A DNA stretch of 64,000 bases from Embiotoca jacksoni (taxonomy: Eukaryota; Chordata; Actinopteri; Embiotocidae), in contig JAKOON010000006.1 of assembly GCA_022577435.1 (NCBI GenBank), forward strand, positions 19,685,501 through 19,749,500, in the 5' to 3' direction. Shown here one piece after another: positions 28,501-37,226 of this stretch. Below the pieces are notes generated by a model. The model was not told where the DNA came from. It made no database searches and saw only the letters and a list, made by a program, of their open reading frames with translations. Position 1 is the stretch's first letter, and every line of letters begins with the position of its first letter. The position numbers and the translations under genes are program-made.

Positions 28501-28854
28501 TTCATCCGTCTGTGACACCATTCTCTCCTCTGTCCTCTTTGGTCTCCACCTCAAAGTTCAAATTAAACAAATGTTCTCATACATATCTAATTAAACAACT
28601 ATGACATAGAATTATTGTTCGATTTGAACTCAAATTAGCATTATAAACACTGTATGGCTGTGTAAACCCTTCTGGATCAGTTCTTTGGAGGGGACAGTGA
28701 GTTGACTGCGGGCAGAACATCACACCACATTTCTGCAAGTATGTGCTCAACTTGTTAAACAGGTGTTTGGTAAACTGTTGTACTGCCTCCATTGCTGGAT
28801 AATTTTGTTGCACATACAGTTAAAAAGCTGTTGTTGCCTTGAGTCTGTCCTCTG

Positions 28855-28924
<70 letters not shown>

Positions 28925-29608
28925 GCATGGCTATCTTTATGGGCACCAATTTCAGTTTTCGACCATCACCGTGAGGACATTTTGGAAAAGTGAGGTCTGA
29001 ACTTTCTCACACCGTTTTAAAAGGTTTGTTTGAGGGTTAGTTTTTAAAATGGGTAGAATTAAGTTTAGGTTAAACCGGGATCAGACTACACAATATAACT
29101 GTCTTTCACTATGTCAGATTAGGCAATCTGGCATAAATTCTTGCCACGTCTTTGTTGGGAGACTAGCAACACTCAACATTATAACCTGAACCGAGGCCAA
29201 GAAGTTGTCAATCATGGCTCACCAGGTTGCTGAAGTGCCTCTGCTTTTTCTCGCCAACATTTATCCTTTTTACTCTGTCACGATAATCTCTGGAGAAAAC
29301 GTCAACAAGGCGGAGGGTATTGTTGCCACAGCTCAACGAACCGTTACTCTATTTTGTTGTTCCACCTGACAGAAAAACCTGCAGTGTCCCACTTTCTTTC
29401 CTCCGCGTTTACAAATGCACGACAGAGAGCACTCTGTCATTCTGTTGGTCAACGTGAAGGAACAGGATATGTCATACCAGGCAGGACACAAATTCGGACA
29501 TGGTGGACAATTCACTACGACACTATGGGCCGAATTTGTGTAATTTAAACACTTAGATGTGATAGTTATAGGGAATGCATTCTGTTAATGTACGTCCTCA
29601 CAACGAAT

Positions 29609-29657
<49 letters not shown>

Positions 29658-30444
29658 GAATCACCACTCAGTATGGGGTTTTATGTGATGTTATTAGTCC
29701 ACAGCATGCTCCACCTGATTTCATTTTATATTAACTTACTTCGGCTTCCCTCGCCCGACCGCATTAAGATAAAAAAAAAAAAAAAAAGATATAATGCTTC
29801 CCAGTACAACCTCATCAGTGTGGAAAGTGCATCACATCTTTCTTGCAGAAAGAGAAAGGTGATAAACAGAGTTACACATCCTATAATACAAGGAGAAAAC
29901 ATGCAGTTCTAACAGAAAGCTGTAGCTTTGAGCCAGGACTGCTGTACATTATATTGGAGAGGTATTTACATTTTCTTATCTTCTCACTGAAAGCAGGATT
30001 AAAGTAAAAGTTAACCCATCTCACCTCATTTAGTGCGTTTTCCAGCTGGTTTTCCTCTGGTTTCTCCCAGGGATGAGGAGGCGCCGGCTCCATCTCTATC
30101 CCGGCAGGGCCGACGATTCCTGGACCCCCAACCAAGACCCCCTCATTCCCCTGGCCCAACCCTCCCCCACCTCCCACCGAGCCTCTCGCTTTGTTGTCAG
30201 ATTGGTGGATAACAGGTAGGGGAGGGGCCTCCTCGGGAGAGGCGGGGCTGAGCGGGGTTGCAGCCACGCCCTTCTCCCTCCAGAAGAAGCCGGTGACCAT
30301 GATGAAGGACTTGATGTTGGGATATGGAGCGGAGAGCTCACGCAGCAGGGAGACGTAGTGGAGGGCCTTGTAGTAGTGGAGGAAGGAGATGACGCACAGG
30401 CCCACCGTGCACAGCAAGAACACCCGGTGCCGCCGCATTTTCAT
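22085..30444 (-). CDS. mgat3: Beta-1,4-mannosyl-glycoprotein 4-beta-N-acetylglucosaminyltransferase (GnT-III), four coding exons
   Basis: Joining 30444-30025, 25976-25303, 23043-22761 and 22582-22085 gives 1875 nt, or 624 residues plus a TAG stop. The family adds the bisecting GlcNAc to the core beta-mannose of N-glycans in the Golgi. Seen in the product: a short basic N-terminus (MKMRRHR), one hydrophobic anchor at about residues 8-24 (type II membrane protein), a low-complexity Gly/Pro-rich stem (about 60-270) with six glutamines at 258-263, a small Cys-rich segment (KCVCRPGWHGPYCG, 283-296), then the GT17 catalytic region from about 297 to 612. That region holds VINAINVNHEFDLL (321-334), an acidic NDADEIPA motif (429-436) and WHCSWCF (530-536). 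Three N-glycosylation sequons fall at N354, N372 and N510, each matching a sequon in the mammalian enzyme. Mammalian MGAT3 is about 533 residues; the extra length is in the stem, and the C-terminal tail is shorter. The a or b teleost copy is not resolved. Confidence 0.95.
22583..22760 (-). other. mgat3 coding intron 3 (178 bp)
   Basis: A short intron with GT at 22760-22759 and a TGCGCGTGCAG acceptor ending at 22583. Without splicing, the frame runs into unrelated residues after HMRK and the conserved SLYGFFWK sequence is lost, so the splice is needed. Confidence 0.93.
22761..23043 (-). CDS. mgat3: mgat3 coding exon 3 (residues 365-459)
   Basis: Starts after CTCCCCAG and ends AAG|GTAGAA (donor 22760-22759), phase 0. 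It encodes the core of the GT17 domain, including YVFLDHFPEGGRQDGW, the acidic DDVFVINDADEIPA stretch (423-436, likely metal/nucleotide-sugar site by family analogy) and GWTEPFAIHMRK. Similarity to mammalian GnT-III is nearly continuous through this exon. Confidence 0.95.
23044..25302 (-). other. mgat3 coding intron 2 (2259 bp)
   Basis: GT at 25302-25301 and AG at 23045-23044. It contains the Harbinger-like element at 23146-24069, close to the acceptor. The remaining sequence (24070-25302) is AT-rich with no recognised feature. Confidence 0.85.
23146..24069 (-). mobile_element. Harbinger-like DNA transposon copy with MYB-like ORF remnant, in mgat3 intron 2
   Basis: The 924-bp segment is bounded by a perfect 12-bp inverted repeat, CCGGGGGCCTCA at 23146-23157 and its complement at 24058-24069. 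The subterminal parts carry the ATTTATAAA and GCGCAC/TACGCA-rich sequence typical of a widespread fish repeat that I associate with PIF/Harbinger elements. Inside, a minus-strand frame (within 23513-23800) reads FFDTEIEVLVGEVQNRKHIL..., which resembles the start of the MYB/SANT-like accessory protein of these elements. It then loses similarity after YKSKCSE, so the copy is broken. No transposase and no TWA target duplication are visible. The assignment rests on remembered family features. Confidence 0.65.
25303..25976 (-). CDS. mgat3: mgat3 coding exon 2 (residues 141-364 plus 2 nt)
   Basis: Begins after a TTTCTTTCCTCAG acceptor with codons for RRAEEQ and ends CCTCTGAG|GTACAA (donor at 25302-25301), phase 2. 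It carries the distal stem, a CAG-type repeat (25608-25625, CTG on the plus strand) for six glutamines, the conserved YFVRTKAG segment (205-212), the Cys-rich segment and the start of the catalytic domain up to GEKRPL. The split codon restores Ser365 with exon 3 and keeps the alignment to mammalian GnT-III ungapped. Confidence 0.93.
25608..25625 (-). repeat. CAG trinucleotide run in mgat3 exon 2
   Basis: Six CTG units on the plus strand read as six CAG codons (Gln258-263) in the stem region, where length variation should be tolerated. Confidence 0.9.
27042..27219 (+). mobile_element. tRNA-derived SINE (V-SINE-like)
   Basis: The element has a good RNA polymerase III B box (GGTTTGATCCC, 27076-27086) after a tRNA-like 5' part. 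Next comes the conserved central motif TGTCCTCGAGCAAGACACTGAACC, then a 3' tail, GTCGCTTTGGATAAAAGCGT, leading into AAATGAAATGTAATGTAA. This layout is that of fish V-SINE-type elements. It lies in mgat3 coding intron 1 in antisense orientation. Confidence 0.75.
28857..28920. repeat. (GT)n microsatellite in mgat3 intron 1
   Basis: Uninterrupted GT run of 64 bp. Confidence 0.97.
29486..29541. repeat. 12-bp perfect inverted repeat (hairpin) in mgat3 intron 1
   Basis: ACACAAATTCGG (29486-29497) and CCGAATTTGTGT (29530-29541), loop 32 nt. Confidence 0.8.
29615..29653. repeat. (GT)n microsatellite in mgat3 intron 1
   Basis: Uninterrupted GT run; an A17 run follows at 29771-29787. Confidence 0.97.
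30025..30444 (-). CDS. mgat3: mgat3 coding exon 1 (residues 1-140)
   Basis: This exon encodes the cytoplasmic tail, membrane anchor and first half of the stem. The chosen ATG (30444-30442) gives MKMRR, the same start as mammalian MGAT3. An in-frame ATG further upstream (30480) lies inside the intron and was rejected. The exon ends GAG|GTGAGA (donor at 30024-30023), phase 0. Residues 91-110 are Gly-rich and 119-126 Pro-rich, and this part of the stem shows little resemblance to mammals. Confidence 0.92.
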
Positions 30445-30470
30445 CCTGGAAAGGAAGGAAGGAGAGAAAT
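30445..30470 (-). other. Splice acceptor directly upstream of the mgat3 start codon
   Basis: Read on the minus strand, a long pyrimidine tract (TCTCTCCTTCCTTCCTTTCCAG) ends in CAG, followed by a single G and then the ATG. This implies at least one non-coding 5' exon at higher coordinates. A 5' UTR intron just before the coding exon is also the arrangement known for mammalian MGAT3. Confidence 0.8.
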
Positions 30471-32466
30471 GAAGAAACATGAGTCGGACTGATATATATA
30501 TACATATATATAAAAAAGAAGCATCTTACGTTTTGAAAAAAAAAATCTCTTTATTCCCATCTGCACCATTGACCTCTGTGGGTGAACCACAATCAACTCA
30601 AGTAACGGCCTGTGGAGTTGTTAAACATAAACCACAAGTCCAAATAAAAGGAGAAAGGAGTTAGCCTCAATGGATGCATAGAGTCATGAACTTGCACTTC
30701 CTCCTTCAAGCCAGAATTCAAATAATGTTTTTTTTTCACCCAGTCTGCTGTTTTACATGAATATAGCTTTCAGAAAAAAAAAGAAATTGGAAGTATGAAA
30801 ATGATGCATGCAAATGACAGTTAGCACGACTGGATTATGGATGATATGATGTGAGCCTGGACAAAAGTTTAGATGTAGTTATTGTCATAGAGTAAATCAA
30901 TATTTTTGTATAAACAATGGATCAAATGCCTGTCAGTAACATACAGACATAGGCCGCTCAAATCAAATGGTGCAATGACACTGTTAGTGAGTTGGTGGTG
31001 AACGTCTTTGAGCATAAAGCAGGTAAAGAGACAGTTATCATTGTGAAGAGAGAAATCAAAGCCAAAACAAGAGTGAAAATCTGAATCCTCTTAATCAGTT
31101 GGCTGAAAACACGACTTTAATTCAATGTTAGGTTTCAGTCTCAGATGTTGGAAAATGAGATCTTAATTGCACACATCAAATGCATCTTCATGGCAGCGCT
31201 GCAGCCTGTCTCTGTGCAGTGAAGTGCTTTATCATGTTGATTAAATTATTTGATTCAGAAACCAACACTAGCTGTTTATTAGGGACGATACAGATAAGAA
31301 TACGTTGCCGTAATGTACTTCTGTTGATACGCTACGACATGATGTAGTTCACTGACTTTTAATTTTAGAAAATGGATTTAAAACTGGCCTCAAAGCGTCT
31401 AACTGCGAGCACCTGTGTTGGCTTCAGTGTGGGATTTCCTCTTTAGGCACAGGCAGCCCGGTCTAAGAACGGGGACAGTCTGTGCTTACGCTGCAAGATT
31501 CATTCTTGCACTTGAATCCATCTTCAAATGAATGTTGGACATCTGAACACATTAAACATACAGCAGGGGGATAAAGAACAAAACACTAAAGTAAGGGGGG
31601 AGAAAGAGCCAACTCTGCCAGTGACCTCTCAGTAATGCCTCATATGAATCTGAAGCAGCTTCGTCAGCACGACACGGCCCGTTACTGGATGTGAAACAAC
31701 TGCGAAGAAGGGCGTGGTGGGAGTGAGGCCCAGCTGAAGGTGGGAGGAGGAAGAGGAGGAAGAGGAGGAGAGGTTTGAACCACTGGAATGAGGAGCGCAG
31801 TGAACGAGGCCTGATAAGATAGCCCAGAGGAGCAGATGTCAGGAGAGATGAGAAATGAGGAGTGGGAGTGAAGAGCTCTCCGCAGAACGTTTCACATTCA
31901 TGTGCAGCTTCAACATGACGCCACAAAGGTTCACGTTAGCAGCTGAACACAAACGAATGAGGAGGTTAACCCGAGTGTTACCAGGTTGGTTTCTGGCAAC
32001 ACAACAAACCGGCAAGTAACTTTCAAGGCTGAAGACCTGAGTCGAGTCAGAAATGTCCCCAGAGTCAAGTTCAGGTCAAGAGTGACGCGTCTCAAGCCGA
32101 GTTTAAATGCTAAACTGTGTGCTACTCATTACGACCCCATTCACATCTGGTGTTACATCATGCTGTATCTGAATCTGGATAAATTAAGATCTTTACTGCG
32201 CGACCACATCATAAAGAAAAAAAATTACGCCCAGAAAGTTAAAATGGTCGTCGACCGTTACTCTGACAAACTAAAGCGAGGCTGATAAAAGCCAGAGGGG
32301 AGTTAGCTTGGAGATGAAACAAAGGGAAGCCCACAAAACATCATGGCTTTCCGTGACCTCTTTGACCTCTTTGACCTCAGACGCAGCAGTTAGCCTTACA
32401 ATAGTCTCCCTGCTGACATGAGATCAAATTGTGGGTATAAAGACAATCAGAATGAACTGTACGACC
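30471..32466. other. Non-coding DNA 5' of the mgat3 start exon
   Basis: Expected to be mgat3 5' intron or upstream flank. It has a short GGA/GAA-rich tract at about 31741-31775. No 5' UTR exon could be placed with confidence. Confidence 0.5.
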
Positions 32467-32766
32467 ATGAATAAATGTAATAAATGTAATAACTGTAATA
32501 AATGTAAAAACTGTAAAAACTGTAATAACTGTAAAAACTGTAATAACTGTAATAAATGTAATAACTGTAGTAACTGTAATAACTGTAATAACTGTAATAA
32601 ATGTAAAAACTGTAATAACTGTAAAAACTGTAATAACTGTAATAAATGTAATAACTGTAGTAACTGTAATAACTGTAATAACTGTAATAAATGTAAAAAC
32701 TGTAATAAATGTAATAACTGTAGTAACTGTAGTAACTGTAATAACTGTAATAACTGTAAAAACTCC
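32467..32766. repeat. 9-bp minisatellite with a 90-bp higher-order duplication
   Basis: About 33 copies of a TGTAATAAC-type unit, with variants TGTAATAAA, TGTAAAAAC and TGTAGTAAC. The 90 bp at 32521-32610 are repeated without a mismatch at 32611-32700. Since 9 is a multiple of 3, both strands stay open through the array (Cys/Asn-rich on plus, Leu-rich on minus). These frames are artefacts of the repeat. Confidence 0.97.
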
Positions 32767-32894
32767 CTCACTGGTTGTTGATGTCCTGATGAGCATCTAG
32801 TGGAGAATAAAGAGAATAATAAAGAGAATAAAGATAATAAAGATAATAGTCACCTGCCTGGTGATTAAACTGTTATTGCGTCGCATGAAACTGA

Positions 32895-32970
32895 TCTTTC
32901 CCGGAAGTCTTCATTCGCGGACTTCGTCTCGTCTGACGTCACGGTGAGCATGTTACGTCACTTCCTGTCT
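32895..32970. promoter_or_regulatory. Candidate promoter core with ETS and CRE sites
   Basis: Within 70 bp there is an ETS-type CCGGAAGT (32901-32908), a full CRE palindrome TGACGTCA (32934-32941), a second CRE-like TTACGTCA (32953-32960) and an ETS-type ACTTCCTG adjoining it. The surrounding DNA (32880-33420) is CpG-rich compared with the flanks. Such clusters mark many TATA-less vertebrate promoters. It lies 2.5 kb upstream of the mgat3 coding start and could serve mgat3 or an unrecognised transcript. Confidence 0.4.
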
Positions 32971-33094
32971 ACAAACGGCGCGACTTCTCTCTGCTATTTC
33001 AGTTTTGGTACTGCTAGCTCAGCAGTTAGCAATGTCTCCCCCCTCTCCCTCCACCGCTTCGTGTTTGTTTTCCCTGCCCGGTGTGTGACATGTT

Positions 33095-33196
33095 TTAGTT
33101 ACGACCCCGTCCCCCCTTCACGGTAACGATACCTGTAATAAATGCGGTGTCGTCAGGGCGCCGGAGGTCGCGGTCTGAATCGCGGCTGTGCGCCAT
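33095..33196 (-). other. Short ORF with strong start context, unproven
   Basis: A 33-codon frame starting MAHSRDSDRD has an A at -3 and G at +4. It contains a donor-like ACAG|GTATCG (cut after 33133) at a sensible place for a first coding exon. The product is not recognised and no second exon could be located. It overlaps the CpG-rich block. Confidence 0.2.
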
Positions 33197-33232
33197 GCTA
33201 AACGACCAGCGTGAATGGAGACTCCGTTTACG

Positions 33233-33289
33233 CGGGGACAGAGTCAGATGTCTTCCCGGGGACAGAGTCAGATGTCTTCCCGGGGACAC
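33233..33289. repeat. 24-bp tandem duplication
   Basis: CGGGGACAGAGTCAGATGTC plus TTCC occurs at 33233-33256 and 33257-33280, with a partial third copy to 33289. It lies inside the CpG-rich block. Confidence 0.9.
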
Positions 33290-33424
33290 TGAACCTGCTG
33301 ACTAATCATAAATCCAGTCAGGTCGTTATTGACGTCGGCGGTAATAAACACGTGGTTTCGTGAATCGGAGATCAATAAAGTTCATGTTGAATCGGTGTGA
33401 AACTTTAAAAAAACGTGTCGGACC

Positions 33425-33497
33425 CTGTAGTTTTCTGTAGTTTCCTGTAGTTTCCTGTAGTTTTCTGTAGTTTCCTGTAGTTTTCTGTAGTTTCCTC
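33425..33497. repeat. 10-bp minisatellite (CTGTAGTTTY)
   Basis: About seven copies of CTGTAGTTTC/CTGTAGTTTT in tandem. Confidence 0.9.
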
Positions 33498-33623
33498 TGG
33501 ACTCCTTCCCGACCGGACCAGTGATGACGTGTTCAGGACGTCTTCCCGCTGGTTGTCCCGCTAACAACGTGGTTGATGATGAGAACACACTCACTCACCC
33601 AAAGCCTCCAACATCCTATAGAG

Positions 33624-34120
33624 CAGGGGTGTCAAACATACGGCCCGCGGGCCGGATCCGGCCCGCCAGGGGGTCCAGCTCGGCCCACCTGATGACTTTA
33701 CTAAGTGTGAAAATTACAGAAAGACATAATTTCCATTTCTATGAGAATATGGAGGTTTATGAGTACCAACGTTTTGTAATTGTTTTTTTTTTAATCGATC
33801 CAGTAATTGCTTCAAAAACAGCGTAAATGCGATTTCTGCTCCGGAGGCAGCAGCGCTCGCTGCTAGGGAATCTGCAGAGGAGAGCCGGGGCAGATAAACA
33901 GTGGGCTGATGTCTGAGTTTTTGCTCTTTATGTTTCTAGTTTATTGTAGAAAGACCTTAACATAGGGTTTATCATCCAAAAACCGTCACCAATGATTTAA
34001 ACATAGAGAAATATTGTCGTTATGAATGCGTTATTATGCTGTGATTTTACTGGTCTGGCCCACTTGAGGTGAAAGTGGGCAGTATGTGGCCCCTTAACTA
34101 AAGTGAGTTTGACACCCCTG
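33624..34120. mobile_element. Non-autonomous hAT-like DNA transposon (MITE)
   Basis: The 497-bp element has perfect 14-bp terminal inverted repeats, CAGGGGTGTCAAAC (33624-33637) and GTTTGACACCCCTG (34107-34120). The CAGGGGTGTCAAA terminus and the adjacent CGGCCCGCGGGCC are typical of a widespread vertebrate hAT-type repeat. No transposase is encoded, and the 8-bp flanks (CTATAGAG and CGTCTGTA) do not match, so no target duplication survives. Confidence 0.8.
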
Positions 34121-34431
34121 CGTCTGTAACCAGACCACCTCTATTTAAATAACTCAACAAAAGATGCATCAATACACATTTAATAAAAATGTATCCTACC
34201 AAATTAATGGATCAAAAAAAATAAAAAAAATTGACAATTAAAAGCAGACTATTAAATATGCGCTCTCTCTGGTCTGAATCTCTGTTAGTAAATGACTTGA
34301 TAACTGATCATCAGATTGATTTACTCTGTCTCACAGAGACCTGGCTGCAACAGGAAGAATATGTTAGTATTAATGAAGCAACTCCTCCCAGTCATATTAA
34401 TTATCATATTCCTGGAGATTCAGGCCGATGA

Positions 34432-34461
34432 GGAGGAGGAGGAGGAGGAGGAGGAGGAGGA
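34432..34461 (+). repeat. (GGA)n expansion inside the LINE endonuclease region
   Basis: About ten GGA/GAG units interrupt the endonuclease remnant and coincide with one of its frame breaks. Confidence 0.85.
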
Positions 34462-35183
34462 GTGGCAGCAATCTTCCACTCAAGTTTATCAATTAATCCA
34501 AAGCCTAAACTTAGCTATAATTCATTTGAGAGTCTGACTCTTTGTCTCTCGCACCCAAACTGGAAAGCAGAGAAACCGATTATATTTGTTGTTGTTGTTG
34601 TTTACCTCCCACCTGGTCTTTATTCAGAGTTTCTAACTGAATTCTGACTTTTTATCAGATTTAGTGCTGAGTTCAGATAAAGTGATGATAGTGGGAGACT
34701 TTAACATTCATGTTGACGTGGACAACGACAGCCTCAGTTCTACTTTTAGCTCATTATGAGATTTTATAGGCTTTTCTCAGAATATAAATAAACCCCATCA
34801 CCGTGGTAACCACACCCTCCATCTGGTTCTGTTGTTTTGAAACTGAACATTTAATTGTCTTTCCTCAAAACCCTGTTTTGTCGGACCACTTCTTATTAAC
34901 ATTTGAAGTTACAATAATGGACTACACAGCATGTGGGAATAAATCCCACGACAGTAGATGTCTGTCAGATAATGCCGTGGCCAAGTTTAAGGAAGCAGTT
35001 ACATGCTTATCCTCTTCGATGCCGTGTGTTAAAGCAGTGGAAGACATCTACGTTGATCTTAGTCCCACACAAGTGGATCATCTGGTAGAAAACACTGCAG
35101 CATCTCTGCTACAACTCGAGATGATTTCGCCCCTCTGAAGAAGAGTCATGAACCAGAGGAAGTTGTCTCCGTGGTACAACTCA

Positions 35184-35275
35184 CAGGTGAAATTCTTCTA
35201 AATTAGAGCGCTAGGCAGGCGACTAGAAAGCTGGAAAGGAAGTAGCGTTCCACTAATTTAGAAGAATTTCACCTG
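35184..35275. repeat. Perfect 22-bp inverted repeat inside the LINE
   Basis: CAGGTGAAATTCTTCTAAAT plus TA at 35184-35205 is exactly inverted at 35254-35275, with a 48-bp loop. The right arm fits the usual L2 coding sequence (NLEEFHLDW); the left arm does not. Confidence 0.9.
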
Positions 35276-36371
35276 GACTGGAAGGATCGTCTAATAATAT
35301 ATAAGAAAGCTCTTTGTAAGGCCAGAACTTTATATTATTCATCATTAATAGAGGACAAGAACAACCCCAGGTTTCTTTTCAGCACTGTAGTAGGCTGACG
35401 GAGAGTCACAGCTCTATTCCTTCAGCTTTCAGCAGTAATAACTTCATTAACGTATTTACTAATAAAATTCTTACTATTAGGGAGAGAATCGGGCCGACCC
35501 TTCCTGACACCATCACTGATGTGATGTTAAGCACAGCAGCCCTGAAAGCAACTGTAGGACCAGATGTAAACTTGGAAAATGTCTCTCCTGTTGAGCTCTC
35601 TGAGTTAACTAGAATCATTTCTTCATCTGGATCCTCTAGCTGTCTGTTAGATCTCATCCCAACTAAACTTTTTAAGGACGTCTTCCCTTTAATTAATACT
35701 TCCATATTAGATCAGATCAACCTATCTATTATACCCGGCTATGTACCGCAGGCTTTTAAAGTGGCTGTAATTAAACCTTTACTTAAAAAGCCGACTCTTG
35801 ATCCAGCTGTTTTAGGAAACTAAAGACCAATTTCCAACCTGACGTTTATTTCTAAAATCCTTGAAAAAGTTGTTGCAAATCAACTTTTTGATCATTTACA
35901 AAGGAATGATCTGTTTGAAGATTTTCAGTTCGGCTTTAGAGTTCATCATAGCACAGAAACAGCTCTGGTGAAAGTTACTAACAACCTTTTGTTAGCCTCA
36001 GATAATGGACTTGTCTCTGTACTTGTTCTTCTGGACCTCAGTGCTGCTTTTAATACGATTGATCATATGATCTTATTTACAGAGATTAGAAGATGTTACA
36101 AGGATTAAAGAAACTGCATTAGACTGGTTCAAATCCTACTTATCAGATAGATTCCAGACAAACAAGAGTTAGTTATGGAGTTTCACAAGGCTCAGTGTTT
36201 GGCCCAATACTTTTTACTTTGTACATGCTTCCATTAGGAGACGTCATCAGGAAGCACTGCATAAACTTCCATTGTTATGCAGATGACACTCAGCTATATC
36301 TTTCTGTAAAACCAGATGAAACTAATCAGTTCGTATAACTTGAAGCCTGTCTAAAAGACATAAAGGCCTGG

Positions 36372-37226
36372 ATGACCAAAAACGTCCTGCTTCTAAATTC
36401 AGACAAAACGGAAGTTATTGTACTTGGTCCTAAACACCTCAGAAACTCTTTCTGTAATCACTTAGTTACTCTAGATGACGTTGTCTTGGCCTCCAGCAAA
36501 ACTGTGAGGAACCTTGGAGTCATCTTTGATGAGGATTTGTCCTTTAGCCACCATATAAAGCAAATCTCCAGAACTGCCTTCTTTCATCTACGTAGTATTA
36601 ATAAAATCAGGAAAATCCTTCCTCAGCGTGACACAGAAAAACTCATTCATGCATTTGTTACTTCTAGACTAGATTATTGTAATTCCTTGCTGTTAGGATG
36701 TCCAAATTACTCATTAAAAACCCTGCAGTTGACCCAAAATGCTGCAGCAAGAGTACTGACGGGATTCAGCAAGAGAGATCATATTTCTCCTGTTTTAGCT
36801 TCTCTTCACTGGCTTCCTGTGAAATCAAGAATAGAATTTAAAATTCTCTTGATGACTTACAGAGCTCTACATGACCAGGCTCCATCATATCTTAGAGATC
36901 TTATAGAACCATATAATCCTAGCAGAGCACTTTACTCTCAGTACGTTGGTCTACTTGTGGTTCCTCGAGTTTACAGAAGTAGAATGGGAGGCAGCGCTTC
37001 AGTTTTCAGGCTCCTCTCCTGTGGAACCAGCTCCCAGTTTGTGTTCGAGGGGCAGAAATTCTCTCTAGCTTTAAGATTAGACTCAAAACGTTCCTTTTTG
37101 ATAAAGCCTATAGTTAGGGCTGGCTCGGGTAGACCTGAACCAACCCTTAGTTATGCTGTTATAGGTCGAGGCTGCTGGGGGACCTCGTTACATGCTGAGC
37201 TTCTTTTCTTTCCTCCTACTCTTTAA
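36372..37226 (+). pseudogene. LINE reverse transcriptase C-terminal region (284 codons open)
   Basis: The longest open frame in the window. It begins just after the last stop of the reverse transcriptase, with WMTKNVLLLNSDKTEVIVLG, and holds the conserved FVTSRLDYCNSLL and NAAARVLTG blocks common in L2/CR1-type elements. The first Met is internal to the original protein, so this is a remnant rather than a gene in its own right. Confidence 0.85.

Larger units (their letters stand above)
25977..30024 (-). other. mgat3 coding intron 1 (4048 bp)
   Basis: GT at 30024-30023 and AG at 25978-25977, phase 0. It contains two GT-repeat tracts, a V-SINE-like element and a small hairpin (29486-29541), listed separately. 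No further exon was recognised in it. Confidence 0.85.

Noticed and set aside
29080..29545. Possible DNA transposon around GGGATCAGACTACACAATAT
   Set aside because: The sequence has a repeat-like feel and ends in a hairpin, but no terminal inverted repeats or family motifs could be confirmed.
32431..32781. 116-residue Cys/Asn-rich protein
   Set aside because: The frame is produced entirely by a 9-bp tandem repeat whose unit is a multiple of three.
32377..32796. Thr/Val/Ile-rich and Leu-rich minus-strand frames
   Set aside because: Same 9-bp array read on the other strand; no start or exon context.
32786..32895. Possible box C/D snoRNA (TGATGA ... CTGA)
   Set aside because: No terminal stem, box spacing of about 100 nt, and a low-complexity AATAAAGA interior; the motifs are likely chance.
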